This document shows, piece after piece, positions 20,479 through 30,948 of a stretch of 64,000 nucleotides of DNA. Location: contig JAHLKI010000020.1 in the NCBI GenBank assembly GCA_025602905.1, positions 62,001 through 126,000 on the forward strand. The letters are read 5' to 3'. A model generated the notes under the pieces. That model did no database searches and was not told the DNA's origin. It was given only the letters and a program-made list of their open reading frames with translations. A program made the position numbers and the translations under genes. The stretch is from Phlyctochytrium arcticum (lineage: Eukaryota > Chytridiomycota > Chytridiomycetes > Chytridiales > Chytridiaceae). How positions within the stretch are numbered: the first letter of the stretch is position 1; every line of letters begins with the position of its first letter.

Positions 20479-22905
20479 TCACATCATTTCGTGTTGTCGG
20501 GCGGTAGTATTGACTCTTGACAAGGTTGCAGTGGGTAAAAACATGCCACCTCCGTTGCTGGGAAGGATGATGGGTGGAGCCATGATGGTCTTTGTTTCGA
20601 CAACAGGTGTATCAGGGGCGGCATACTGCTCAATCAGCAAGTTGCGGAATGCTTCCATTTCTGACGAGCGCTTTTTGGGAAGGGCTGGTGCGTCGGCCGC
20701 ATCCGTATCCTGCCATGTGGAGAGAGGTTCGTCGACGGTTAGGAAGGATCGGTCCGAGTCGATGCTGGATGAGGTGAGGCGGGGGACCGGTGGGGAGAGC
20801 TCGGGGCGGGTGGATGAAGGTGACCGTGGGGTGGGACGGGTCAAGGTGCCGTTTTGGAAGCTGATGGTAGGGGGGCCTTTAAAGGCCTTGCCAACGCGTC
20901 TGACAAGCGAGCCGAAACGAGACTGGTTGTGGGTCGGGGAGATGAGGTTTTGGGGAGGAGAAGCGGGTGGGGAAGGGTACAGGAGATGTTCATGCGACTC
21001 GAGGTTGACCAGTGGGTTCTTTGACGCCTGAGTAGCGCGACGGGATGATGATAATGGCGTTGAAGACTCGCTGTGGATCTGCCTGGCGGTATGATAGTTT
21101 TTGGATGATGACCAGGGGACGTTATTGGATTCGAGTGGTCGATGAATGGCGTGCATGTCGCGTGCTTGTTGCAGGGGTACTGTTCGAATCTTTGCCGACA
21201 TGCTCATCAATTGCGGCCCCGTGATGGATCCTGGAGCCGTAGAGAAACGGGCTGGAGCAACGTGATGGGGTGTCACAAACGATGTCACTGCAACCGGTTC
21301 TTGTTCTTCGTTGGGGGAGGATGCGATGGGGGATAGCGCGGGAGATGTGCGGAGGGGACGATCTAACAATGTCAGTTGGATCGGAGGGGCGGTACGGGGA
21401 GGGGGAGGGATGTTGAGGGTTAGTGGTGAGCGACGCTTGGAGGCAGTGGGATCTTCGAGGGGCGCAGGTAACAGGCGAACATTACGCCAAGTGTCGCAGG
21501 CAGCCGATGTATTGTGAGTTGGTATTTCTCCCCGCATGTATGATCGACTAGAGCGGCGAGTTGGTGGGACAGGTCGTGAAGTGTTTGAAAAGAGGGTTGT
21601 AACGGGGGGAGCGGTTATGGCGATGACGGTCGCTAGAGAGTCTGCAGTTGAGGGAGCAGTGGTGGTAGGAGTTGATTGAGCAGTATTGACTGACAAGGCG
21701 GTTTTGGCCGACGATGGTGGTGTTTGCTTGACGTCTCCTGACATTGCGACTCCCCGCATCCGACCACCGAATTCATCAGCTTCTTCCAAGACAACGCCAC
21801 TTTCTGCTCGAATACTCCTTGGTCGAGTCGACCAGGCATGCGACATGTCCTCGTCCTTCTCCTCGTTTACGGCAAACGGTACCAGCACATCCACCCCTGC
21901 TGCAGCATTCGATTCTCGCACTTCATGCATTTGCCGAAGCCGCTCTTTCACTTTGGGATCGTCGACTTGTAGCAACAGAGACTGGATATAGCGTGGGCGG
22001 CCCATGGGCAAGTGAAATTTCTTGACCGTGACTGGAGCCGTTTCTTCTTGATCATCGGAAAACGGGGCGGGCCAACGTGCAACGGGTGATGAGGGTGGAA
22101 CCTGAGTGCGTTGAGGCGGCATGGGTTCCGAAGTCAGTTCTTCATACTCGTGTTTGATTTGCTGGAGTAAATCGGCCACGACATGGGAGTGGGATGGGAC
22201 CGTTTCGTAGACGTATGTTCGATGGGTCGCATGCCATTGCATAGAGGAAGATGAGGCAGAGAGACGGATAAGACGCTGTTTGTTGAGTCGAGCTTTGAGA
22301 CTGCTGTTACCGCTACTCGCACTACTTGGCCGACGCTCATCCATGCTGGTTTCCGACAGCATGTTGGCCCTGGGTTCTATGGCCGACACTGTGTCAGCAG
22401 TGGGTGACATGACTAATGAGAATGTCGAGGAACTTGGGAGGGGTGCGGCATCTTCGGCGGCAAGAGCGATAGGCGTCGCGGGCACAAAATCCTTCTTCAT
22501 CTGCGCTAGCTCATGCTCCAACTGATCATATCCTTCCTCATTGGCAAGACTGAGCGGCGGTGTGATCAACAACTTCAGTGCCAAGACATCATTCCCTTTG
22601 CGATCCAGCGCTTTTGGGGGCTCGTCTACGTTGTGTTCCTCCATTTCTTCAACCATTTCCTCTTGAGAGTATGCATCGTTGTCAGCAGCATCCTCCCCCG
22701 TTTCGTTGTCACCGTCTACTTCTATTCGAGCACTGTCTCCATCACTGAGGCCTCCGCTGGCACCGTCCGAACGCTGGTATAAGCTAAAGTCCCAGTCCTC
22801 ATAAAAGTCTGTATCCCGCTTCTCCAGTCCCATTCGTGATCCAATAGACTCGGCCGTGCCTTCTATTGGCTTCCCTTCTGCACCGGCTGTTGTCAACTCT
22901 GACAT
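20479..22905 (-). CDS. Long disordered Ser/Thr/Pro-rich protein, unknown function
   Basis: A single open frame gives 808 aa from the first in-frame ATG (MSELTTAGAEG at 22905). The frame stays open a further 72 codons upstream, to 23121, without an ATG. The true N terminus could therefore come from a spliced upstream exon. The sequence is acidic near the N terminus (EDAADNDAYSQEEMVEEMEEHNVDEP) and Ser/Pro/Thr-rich beyond. Less simple blocks, such as YEELTSEPMPPQ and RPRYIQSLLLQVDDPKVKERLRQM, may be a short helix. The C-terminal part has SRFGSLVRRVGKAFKGPPTISFQNG and SSEMEAFRNLLIEQYAAPD. I recognise no domain. The length of the frame argues that it is coding. Confidence 0.7.
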   Translation of the reverse strand: MSELTTAGAEGKPIEGTAESIGSRMGLEKRDTDFYEDWDFSLYQRSDGASGGLSDGDSARIEVDGDNETGEDAADNDAYSQEEMVEEMEEHNVDEPPKALDRKGNDVLALKLLITPPLSLANEEGYDQLEHELAQMKKDFVPATPIALAAEDAAPLPSSSTFSLVMSPTADTVSAIEPRANMLSETSMDERRPSSASSGNSSLKARLNKQRLIRLSASSSSMQWHATHRTYVYETVPSHSHVVADLLQQIKHEYEELTSEPMPPQRTQVPPSSPVARWPAPFSDDQEETAPVTVKKFHLPMGRPRYIQSLLLQVDDPKVKERLRQMHEVRESNAAAGVDVLVPFAVNEEKDEDMSHAWSTRPRSIRAESGVVLEEADEFGGRMRGVAMSGDVKQTPPSSAKTALSVNTAQSTPTTTAPSTADSLATVIAITAPPVTTLFSNTSRPVPPTRRSSRSYMRGEIPTHNTSAACDTWRNVRLLPAPLEDPTASKRRSPLTLNIPPPPRTAPPIQLTLLDRPLRTSPALSPIASSPNEEQEPVAVTSFVTPHHVAPARFSTAPGSITGPQLMSMSAKIRTVPLQQARDMHAIHRPLESNNVPWSSSKNYHTARQIHSESSTPLSSSRRATQASKNPLVNLESHEHLLYPSPPASPPQNLISPTHNQSRFGSLVRRVGKAFKGPPTISFQNGTLTRPTPRSPSSTRPELSPPVPRLTSSSIDSDRSFLTVDEPLSTWQDTDAADAPALPKKRSSEMEAFRNLLIEQYAAPDTPVVETKTIMAPPIILPSNGGGMFLPTATLSRVNTTARQHEMM

Positions 22906-23856
22906 TGTGGGTAGTGATGGTGAAGCCAACTTTGGAGATTTGTCCTGAACCAGCGGCCTCCGCTCAGAATACAGCTTCTCGGGTCCGAAAGCTTGCACCG
23001 GCGTTGCACGAGTAAGTGGTGCCGAAGGTGAGTGGAAGTCGTTCAGGTCGTCCTCAATGGAATATCCACAAATTTTTGTTATACGGAGCCTTTCGTCGTC
23101 GCCCGACTCGAGTCCCGACACCCGTCACTCGTAACGTTTGCTGGAAAATAGTGCTTCAAGAGTCAAGAAAGGAGGACCGCTGAATAGGAGCGGTAGCAAG
23201 GTAAAGGCCGACAATGATGTTGAATGCAATGGGCAAGACAATGCCTTTTGCCAGCTGGGTTTTGGCGGAGGTTTGTGTCGAGAAATACGATGTTTGGGTT
23301 TTCCGCCCAGACTGGCCGCAACCGGTCGGCCGCTGGGGTCCGAGCGGCCACTTTTGCGGACAGCCGGTATTCTGGAATCTATTTTTATAACTTGAACATA
23401 GAACCTATTGGGTCCCGAAAAAGAACTGTCGAATATCCTTAAAACTTTGTCGGATCTTTGTCAAATTCCATAGGGGTTATTCCAATTCCAGACAAACTCT
23501 TCCATCGCTCTCCAGATTGGCCACTCACCGTTGGTATTTACCTCCATCATTCCACCATCACCAACGCAATTACAGCAAAAGATTGGGATAGCCAAAATTG
23601 TTGATGATTTGATGTGAAAGGCGCATACACTTTCACGATTTTTCGAGAACCATTTTCTAGGCTGCGAGTAACAATCTTGGGTTAAGGAATAATAGAGCGT
23701 GCCACATTCAGGCCTGTATGTACATACTTTGTTTCCAACTATCTGCACTATGTACACTAATGTCTCAATCAAATGCTTCGCTGGAGAAATGTACCCAAGA
23801 TTAGACAGACATTCATGCCTAATCCTCGCTTGCAAAACACCGAAACATGTCCACAT
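22906..23856. other. Upstream region and spacer before the F-box array
   Basis: The first about 215 bp continue the open frame of the preceding gene without an ATG. The rest, to 23.86 kb, shows no gene. From about 23.70 kb the sequence resembles the 3' flanks of other array members (TACATACTTTGTTTCCAACT and nearby words recur at 29.88 kb), so it belongs to the duplicated unit. Confidence 0.5.
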
Positions 23857-24768
23857 TCATGATAAGTCATCGTCACCATCATCGCAACGTTCGGCGCAAC
23901 AATCATCGCAATCCTCGTAGTATTCCTCATCAGAATCATCATCATCCCAATCCCAGTCTTCATCGTCAGAGACCTCAATGCTGAGATTCACTGGCTTCTC
24001 TCTCATGATGGCTGCCATCTCCGGATCTTCAATCCAATTACAAAACCTCAAATTGAGGGACGTCAACTTGGTAGCAAGTTCCATAAGAACGAATACCCCG
24101 GTCCCCTTGATATCTGTTTTTGACAAATTCAGATATTCCAATAGTGGGCACATTTTGGCGATGTCGTCACAAAGACAATCATTGTCAAACTTGCCGACAC
24201 CCTCAACATTGAGCTTTCGCAGATTTTTGAGGAAGGGCAAGACCTTGCCGAGGCCCTCGCTGGTGATTTTTCCGCAACGGGATACGGACAGTTCTTCTAA
24301 CGATTTACACGGTTGCACGATTGCCAGTAAATGAGTATCGTTCATTGTCGAACAGAGTGGCCACTCAAATTTGGTACTTTGGGAGGATTGGCTCAGCTCA
24401 AGATGTCAAATGAAACCCCGGCAAACTTACAGATTTGGACATAGACTTGCTATCGTAGCTACGTCTGCAAAAAGATTTGGATTGACTTTAACACAGTAGC
24501 TATACGCTAGGAGTTTTAGCCCCCGAACTGAGCTTGCCAGTCGTCTTTTTTTACGGAGGATTTCGACTAGCAGCTGAACTTTAGAGAGAGCACGAAGGCG
24601 AAGGCCAATCGAGCGGAACAAGAGTGGTTGGGCAACTTGATTCCAAGCATGGGATACCGTGGCCAGGTCAAACAGAATACTGGGGTAGGGGATCTCGCTC
24701 GCAATTTTCGCCAGTATCTCGATCGGCAGTCTTGAGCCCGCCGTCATGTAGATTTTAGAGTCGACCAT
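23857..24768 (-). CDS. F-box/LRR protein, array copy A
   Basis: F-box proteins recruit targets to SCF ubiquitin ligases, and the LRRs usually bind the substrate. Two exons (24768-24431 and 24376-23857) are split after the shared ...ASLCPNL, with a 54-nt intron. The F-box is RLPIEILAKIASEI...LFDLATVSHAWNQVAQPLLFRSI. The LRRs after the junction include CKSLEELSVSRCGKITSEGL, FLKNLRKLNVEGV, CPLLEYLNLSKTDI and KLTSLNLRFC. The tail is strongly acidic (DDEDWDWDDDDSDEEYYED) and Cys-rich (CDDCCAERC). The frame is also open upstream to an MTVWRGP codon run at 24843, which could be an alternative start. The copy looks intact. It may be one of a recently expanded clade. Confidence 0.85.
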
Positions 24769-24823
24769 TCCAGATCGTGTACCGAATACGTCGAGTTGAA
24801 TGCAGAGTTGAAAGTTTTGACAT

Positions 24824-24843
24824 GGACCGCGCCACACTGTCAT
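24824..24843 (-). promoter_or_regulatory. Conserved 20-bp upstream block, copy A
   Basis: GGACCGCGCCACACTGTCAT (+ strand). Reads as ATG-ACA-GTG-TGG-CGC-GGT-CC on the gene strand. Related copies precede all six F-box loci. Confidence 0.7.
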
Positions 24844-25253
24844 TTCGTTTAATTCCGAATCCAGGTTTCGATGAAGAGACCTGAAAGCTTTCCTCTCGCA
24901 ACGAGAAAAACCGGTTTCTGAGGTGATCCGCATATCGGAAACGTGCTATGTTATGGTGTGATGGAGCATTAGAGTGGATAGATGTGACCAACCAGTTTGT
25001 ATGTCATTTTGATTCTACCAAACGATGAGATCAAGAAAATAAAACGTGTCTCTGTCTGAATCTGAAGGACATATTTCAGAGATGTACAAAATGATATTCT
25101 ACATGGCCAACACGCTCACTTATGTACATACTTATTTCAGAACTATCTGCACATCTACAGCACCCGTACGTATCTCAAGCAAATGCTTTGCTGGAGGAAT
25201 GGACCCAAGGCAGGACATGCCAACTCCCCATTTGCGAGGCACCGACACCCCAT

Positions 25254-26088
25254 TCATGACGAGTCGTCATCCCACTCAAAAAAATCGTCGTCGTGCTGGT
25301 ATTTTGTATCATAGGGAAGGTAAGGGGGAATTTTGACATGCGGAGGTTTCTCATTCATGATAGCTTCCAACTCTGAAGATGTGATTTTGGAGCATTCCCA
25401 CAGATTGAGAGACCTCAAGCTGGTCGCAAGTTCCATGATAGAGGATACCCCGGCCCGCGTGATATCTGTGCTCGACAGGTCAAGATCTTCCAGGAGTGGG
25501 CACGTTTTGGCGATGTTGCGAAAACAATCATCATCAAGGTGGACGGTGGCAACGTTGAGCCTTCGTAGATTTTTGAGGAAGGGTAGCATTAGCCCAAGTC
25601 CCTGGCTTGTGATCTCCCAGCAGTCTTCTATTGACAGTTCTTCTAACGATTTACAGTTTCTCACGATGTTTAGCAATTCCTGGTCTTCTAGCGTTTCACA
25701 ATAAGACAAATTAAGCCTTGTACTATTAAAAGATTCAAGTCAACTCAACGTGCCAATTGGAAAGTTATCAAACTTACAGGTTTGGGCATAGACTTGCTAA
25801 CTTTGGTACATTTGGATCGACTCCCTCATCCTCGCCGTACTTTATGAAACGTAGCTCCGTAACCAAACTTGCGAGTTGCGGTTTACTTTCGAGCAGTTGT
25901 GATAGCAGCTGAAGAGTCTTGGGAAGATGCTCAGAATCCCAAAAGTGAAGCGAGCGGTACAGGAGTGGTTCGGCAACTTGCTTCCATACATGGGATACGG
26001 TGCTCAGAGCAAGCAGGACTTGACGATCCTTGATCTCGCTTGCGATTTTGACCAGTAGCTCGGTTGGGAGTCTTGGGCTGCCCGTCAT
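25254..26088 (-). CDS. F-box/LRR protein, array copy B
   Basis: Two exons (26088-25778, then from about 25726 to 25254) join in frame after ...LASLCPNL. The F-box RLPTELLVKIASEIKDRQ and LLALSTVSHVWKQVAEPLLYRSLHF starts five residues after the ATG. LRRs: LEDQELLNIVRNCKSLEEL, WEITSQGLGLMLPFLKNLRR, TCPLLEDLDLSSTDI, SLRSLNLWECSKI. The tail is acidic (HDDDFFEWDDDSS). The gene strand is intact and it is the shortest copy. The upstream 20-bp block is at 26174-26193, but the frame from that ATG stops before the F-box start, so 26088 is preferred. Confidence 0.85.
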
Positions 26089-26173
26089 AGAGTAGGTTGC
26101 TTCAGATTAGGCGTGGAAAAGTCGAGGTCTCGAAACTTGGAGGGTTTTGACAGCTGTCAACCTGGCATAAAGT

Positions 26174-26193
26174 GGACCGCGCCACACTGCCAT
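26174..26193 (-). promoter_or_regulatory. Conserved 20-bp upstream block, copy B
   Basis: GGACCGCGCCACACTGCCAT on the + strand, one mismatch to copy A, 86 bp upstream of the F-box start. Confidence 0.65.
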
Positions 26194-26456
26194 ACGCCCG
26201 GCGCTCGCGAGAAACGAGAACCAGTGGAAACCTCGACCAAACCGGTGTAAAGCATGAGACACATGTGTTGAAGAGCATGATAAAAATGCGATGTTTCAGT
26301 CGGTCTTTTGCTTCAGAAGCTATATGTACAGTAAGTCATTAAAAGGTGTAAGAAGGGAAATATGTAAAAGGTAAGAAAAGATCTATCTATGTGTATCTAG
26401 CGGGGATCCATAAGTATCGTGTAACGGGGAAAGGAGGATGGTGTTGGAGCAGAAGT

Positions 26457-27461
26457 TTAGAACCCGCCAAAGATGGCATTGTTGCAGACACCGTCCTCAA
26501 CATATCGGGCAACATTGGCACCTTGAGGAGCTTGACATTCCTTGCTGGCACAGAGCAACTGACCACGAACGACACCGGCCGGGAATTCCTTGTTGTGCAA
26601 GTTGATGTAGGTCAATCCACCGGCGACAAACTTGTGTTGCTCCTCGTTCAGGATGATTTCCTTGGTGTTGCGGACGGGGTTCTCTGATGTGGTTTGTCCT
26701 TCAGCTGGTGAGAAATCAAACAGGACGCTGGCATTCCGGTGGACGGGGGCGGGCCCGTGAATGTGGACTTTGATCAATGGACCGGCGTTGAAATGCGATG
26801 CGGCAAAGGTGAATTCTTTGGTTTGGCGGTCAACCAGGGCGATGCCGAATCCGAATGCGTTGCGGCCTTTGATGACAAATGGGACTTCCTTTTCACCGCA
26901 GAGAGTTGCCTTGTAGACGTCGTATTTACCACCTTGAGAGTATTTCTCGTCATAGTCGTTGCCATTGTGTTGCTTGCCGGCATCCTTTTTCCAGTCATGC
27001 GAGGCAGATGAGTAGCGGCTACCAGAGTAGTAAGGCTTGCGGTCGACCCCGTACTCATTGTCATCGTCGTCGTTATAGTCATCAGTGTCGTAGGTATCGT
27101 CCCCGTAAGAGTAGTCATCGTATTCGTTGTTGTCGTAATTGTCATTGTCGTAAGAGTCTTCATCGGCAGAGTAGGCCAAGTAGTGCTTCTTGTTGTTGCC
27201 GGAATCCTTGCCATGACCATTCTTGTGGTTGTCTTTCCCATGCGTCTTTTTCACCATGCACCATTTGCCGTTTTCCTTGCCCCATTGACGACCCTGGCCA
27301 TCCCATCTGGTTTGGCGAACGGCATGTTTGCAGTAATTTTGCTTGTGGTGCGATACATCCTTGTTGTTGTCATTGTAAGAGTAGTAGGATGGGGCGGCGA
27401 ATGCAGATGATGTGGCCAAGAGAGTTGCAAAGAGAGTGGTGAGAAGAGTCTTGCTAGGCAT
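26457..27461 (-). CDS. Secreted CHRD-domain protein with Asp/Asn/Tyr-rich linker
   Basis: A single exon of about 334 aa starts at MPSKTLLTTLFATLLATSSAFAAPS, a textbook signal peptide with a likely cut after AFA. Residues about 100-190 are extremely rich in D, N, Y and S, with repeats of the type DNDNYDN, YDDYSYGDDTYDTDDYNDDDDN. The C-terminal 130 aa form a CHRD-type domain: KATLCGEKEVPFVIKGRNAFG, FNAGPLIKVHIHGPAPVHRN and KFVAGGLTYINLHNKEFPAG with the final RGQL. CHRD domains occur in chordin-like and some microbial extracellular proteins. The domain's biochemical role is not well settled. The gene lies inside the F-box array, between copies B and C, on the same strand. A 15-G run (+ strand) lies about 50 bp upstream of the ATG. 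Confidence 0.8.
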   Translation of the reverse strand: MPSKTLLTTLFATLLATSSAFAAPSYYSYNDNNKDVSHHKQNYCKHAVRQTRWDGQGRQWGKENGKWCMVKKTHGKDNHKNGHGKDSGNNKKHYLAYSADEDSYDNDNYDNNEYDDYSYGDDTYDTDDYNDDDDNEYGVDRKPYYSGSRYSSASHDWKKDAGKQHNGNDYDEKYSQGGKYDVYKATLCGEKEVPFVIKGRNAFGFGIALVDRQTKEFTFAASHFNAGPLIKVHIHGPAPVHRNASVLFDFSPAEGQTTSENPVRNTKEIILNEEQHKFVAGGLTYINLHNKEFPAGVVRGQLLCASKECQAPQGANVARYVEDGVCNNAIFGGF

Positions 27462-28324
27462 GTTTGCTTGACTCAAGAAAGTGGTTGATGTGTTGGTTGG
27501 GAGTGGGTGGGGGGGGGGGGGGGCGGTCAAGTCGAGAAAGAGTGTGTGTTGATAGTTGGAGAGTCTGGAGTGGTTGCTGGATGCAGGATTTTCGTTCACC
27601 GGGCCCCCTTTTATAACATTTTTGTCCGTCCTTCACATCCTTCAGATTCCTTCTGCCGTTGCTGGCGGACCGGCTGAAGTCGTTCAGCTCAGATCCAGCC
27701 AACGCGGCTGTGGTTGAGCGCGTTTTGAACCTGGTCCAAATTTCCGTGCGCGAGTTACGAGGTGACGAAGGCGACTGCGCCGATTCACAGACTTGAAGAA
27801 CACGAAGGCGGATCTCAAAAAAGAAGCATACAAGCCACGAGTGGCGCTCAAGCTATGGCAGCTGTATGTGCTGGGTTTCTTCGACATCAAAATTCAAACT
27901 CCGACAGCTCTCAAGTGAACTTTGCCTAATTCAGCCTCTCGAAGGTAAGCGATAGAGGCAGTGAGCAGAGTGGGCTGTGAGTTAGCATTAGCTGGTCTTA
28001 TCCTGCATATGCGGCTTATATCAGATTTGTTACACCTTCTGCCCAATCACTCGCCCGACCATTTGTAAAACCATCATGTATGCTCGACTATGAGGACTTG
28101 ATTTTATTGGTCAAGTGTATCCGTATAAATTTGAGATGTATGTTTCTGAGATGTGAAAACAAAAAGTATATCAGACTAAGTCCAGCTCCAAGTCTCTCTT
28201 GCGTGGAAGATTCTAATGCAAAATCATTCCTGTTTCCAAATGATTTTTTGTCATGTCCAGCACACTCATGTACATACTTATTTTCCAACTTGTGTGCTAT
28301 TCACATTGAATACCTCAAGCGAAT
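27462..28324. other. Intergenic region with duplicated F-box flank fragments
   Basis: No gene was recognised. From about 27.99 kb the sequence shares words with 29.72-29.80 kb and 32.66-32.70 kb (CATCCTGCATATG, CCCGACCATTTG, TGTAAAACCAT). It is part of the duplicated unit flanking the F-box copies. Confidence 0.45.
27509..27523. repeat. Homopolymer of 15 G (+ strand)
   Basis: An uninterrupted run of 15 G, preceded by TTGGGAGTGGGTG, lies in the 5' leader or core promoter of the CHRD gene. On the gene strand this is a C-run. Confidence 0.9.
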
Positions 28325-29135
28325 GCATCTCTGAAGCTGTGATTTTAGAACATTCCGACAGATTGAGGGACGTCAAGTTGGTAGTAACCTTCATGATAGG
28401 GGACACCCCGGTCCGCGTGATATATGTGCCCGACAGGTCAAGATCTTCCAGTATGGGCCCATTCGGGCGATCTCAAGTAGACAATCATCACCAAGCTCGA
28501 GGAAGGTAACGTTGAGCTTTCTCAAGTTTTTCAGGAAGGGAAGCATCATGCCCAGTCCCTGCTTGGTGACCTCCCAGCGGGTTTCTATATCTATTGCCAA
28601 TTATTCTGGTCATTTGGTAGCCTTTCAGGATGCTCAGATAGAACTGAGATTGTGTAGTTTTACAATTAAACAGATCAAGCCTCGTACTATTCAAAGATCT
28701 AAGTCACTCAGAACAGTCGGTGAACTTACAGGTTTGGGCATATACCTGCCAATTTTTGTATTTCCTCGTAAACACCTTGATCGATTCCCCGGCTATTCTC
28801 GGGACGGTACAGTACCCAGCGGCGCTCGGCACGCTTGGTGGCCGACTTAGTCTCGGCGTACGTTTCAAGGGTCAGTTTCCAAACCAAACTTGCCAGTTGG
28901 GGTTTACTTTCGAGCATTTGCGATAGCAGCCGAAGTTTCTTGAGAAGATTCTCAGAATTCTGAAAGTGAATTGAGCCATATATGAGTGGTTCGATAACTT
29001 GCTTCCAGGCATGGCATACGGTGCTCAGAACAAGGAGAGTTTCGTCTTGGTCGTCCTCACCGATCTCGCCCACAATTTTTGCCAAAAGCTCAGTTGGTAG
29101 ACTGGAGAGGGTAGTCGTAGATTCAACTATTGCAG
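28325..29135 (-). pseudogene. F-box/LRR pseudogene, array copy C
   Basis: The first exon is clear (SSLPTELLAKIVGEI...LLVLSTVCHAWKQVIEPLIYGSI... KLAGICPNL). The usual initiator codon position reads ATT (Ile) instead of ATG. In the LRR exon the frame runs through TKQGLGMMLPFLKNLRKLNV and then shifts near 28455-28465. The conserved PLLEDLDLS-type repeat continues in another frame (PILEDLDLSGTYI, NLTSLNLSECSKI) and then stops without the acidic tail. The frameshift, lost start and missing tail together suggest a decayed copy. The upstream MTVWRGP-type ATG is in frame with the F-box, so an extended N terminus is possible, but the LRR break remains. Confidence 0.7.
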
Positions 29136-30026
29136 ATTGTGTGCCGAAAACTTTGACAAGAGTGTCGCGATTGCCGGCGCCCAAATTCCCAAGAACAGTG
29201 GGAATAACGCGAAGTTCGCCAAAGCATTCAGACGGAGTCGGACCGCGCCACACTGTCATTCCGATCATTTCCGAATATTTCGATGCGGATTTCGACGTAC
29301 TTAAGCTTTCCTTTGGCAACGAACAAGATATTCAAGATGGTTCCCAAGGTGATCCGCATATCCCTCTGTCCTATGTATGCAGCGAAAAATCCGAATAGAT
29401 ATGTATGTCGGCCAGTATGTATGATATTTTGATTCTTGCGATGAGTATTAACATATGTTGGAAGTCACCAAACAAGCAGCATTGCCGACACTATTTTTGA
29501 TGTAACAAGCATCCAGACAAGCATCTACACAAACGATACTATCATATACGCAATTTGGCATTCCACTGCCATGGCTGAGAGGCTCGATCTTGCACAGAAA
29601 GAGGGAGCCAAATGGCAAACTTTCACTGGCTTTTCTGTCCGTCTATTCACATGGTCAAACTCTGACTGAACTTTACCCGGAGTCAGTCTCAAAGGTATGG
29701 TGAAAAATAGGCGTTGGTCGGCCTCATCCTGCATATGAGACTTGATATACCACTCTTCCAAATCACTGACCCGACCATCTGCAAAACCATCATTTAGTCC
29801 ACTACGAGACCTTCCAAATGGAAGACTGTAGCAAAAGTCTGTTTCCAAATAATTTCATATCATGGCCACAACATTTATTTATGTACTTTGTTTCCAACTA
29901 TCTGCCCTATTTACACTAAAATATCTCAATCAAATGCTTGTTGGAGAAATGAAATCAATGCAGGACAATCATGCCCAGTCCGGACTTGCGAAGTATCGAC
30001 TCATGGACACATGACCCCATTCATCA
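29136..30026. other. Spacer between F-box copies C and D
   Basis: Contains the upstream block at 29240-29259 and, near 29.72-29.94 kb, sequence shared with other array flanks. A 107-codon minus frame at 29525-29848 has no known motif and is probably not a gene. Confidence 0.45.
29240..29259 (-). promoter_or_regulatory. Conserved 20-bp upstream block, copy C
   Basis: GGACCGCGCCACACTGTCAT on the + strand, identical to copy A, followed by TCCGATCATTTCCGAATATT, which recurs near copy E. Confidence 0.7.
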
Positions 30027-30948
30027 TTAGTCGACGTAATAATACTCCCGACCGTGGCGGTACCAATCATAATCATCATCAGATAGTGCGTAATCGTCAG
30101 CGTCTGACCCCGTATCGAAGGGAAACCCGTAAATTTCTTCATCGATTATGGCCGTAATTTCGAGATGCGGTGGCTTTTCCTTCATGATAGCTTCCAGCGC
30201 CGTCTTGTGAAGTGAACTACATTGCGACAGATTCAGAAACTTCAAATTGGTAGCAAACTTCAAAATAGTGGTCACTCCATCCCGCATGACAAGTGTCTCT
30301 CTCAAGTTAAGATCTTCCAACAGAGGGCACAATTTGGCGATAGCATGAAAGCAACGATCATTGAGGTTCTCGAGCTCCCACAAATCGAGTTTTCGCAAAT
30401 TTTTCAGAAACGGTAAGGCCTTGCCGAGGCCCTCGCTTGTCATTTCGTAGCAACTGGCGATGGACAGCTCTTCTAATGATCCACACTTTTCCACGATTGC
30501 CAATAAGTCCCCGCCTTTCATTGTCTCCAATGAGCTCAAATCGAGCCTCGTGCTTTTATTGATTGGATTAAATTAGGCATCGAACGAGACTCAATGAACA
30601 GCCCGCAAACTTACAGATTTGGACAAAGACTTGCTAGCCTTGCTATGTCTGCAAAAAAAGGTGGATCGACTCTCGGACGAGTGCCGTACCGTACGAATTT
30701 TAGCTTCTGAACTGAATTTGCCAGTTGAGGTTTTCGTCCGAGTGTTTTTAGTAGCAGCTGAAGTTGGGAGGCAACATCAAGAGTACCCTGAAAGTCAATC
30801 GACCGGTACAGGAGCGGTAGGGTAATTCGACTCCAAGCGTGGGACACGGTGCTCAGGGCAAGCGACTTTTGTGATTGTCGATCTCGCCCGCAATTTTCGC
30901 CAAAAGCTCAGTTGGCAGACTGGAGAGGGTAGTCGTAGAGTCAAGCAT
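30027..30948 (-). pseudogene. F-box/LRR copy D, frameshifted in the F-box
   Basis: An ATG at 30948 opens SSLPTELLAKIAGEIDNHKS and then runs into a stop at about 30852. The conserved continuation (SLALSTVSHAWSRITLPLLYRS) lies in another frame, beginning within the AAAAG run near 30864-30868. One missing base in the A-run would explain the shift. The rest is intact, including the intron after ASLCPNL and an LRR exon with GSLEELSIASCYEMTSEGL, FLKNLRKLDLWEL, CPLLEDLNLRE and an acidic tail DDYALSDDDYDWYRHGRE. Either a very young pseudogene, a sequencing error in a homopolymer, or a shorter product. The intact remainder makes loss of function recent if real. Confidence 0.65.

Noticed and set aside
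29525..29848. 107-codon minus frame in the F-box array
   Set aside because: Lies in duplicated flanking DNA. No F-box or LRR motif and no conserved equivalent frame in the other flanks.
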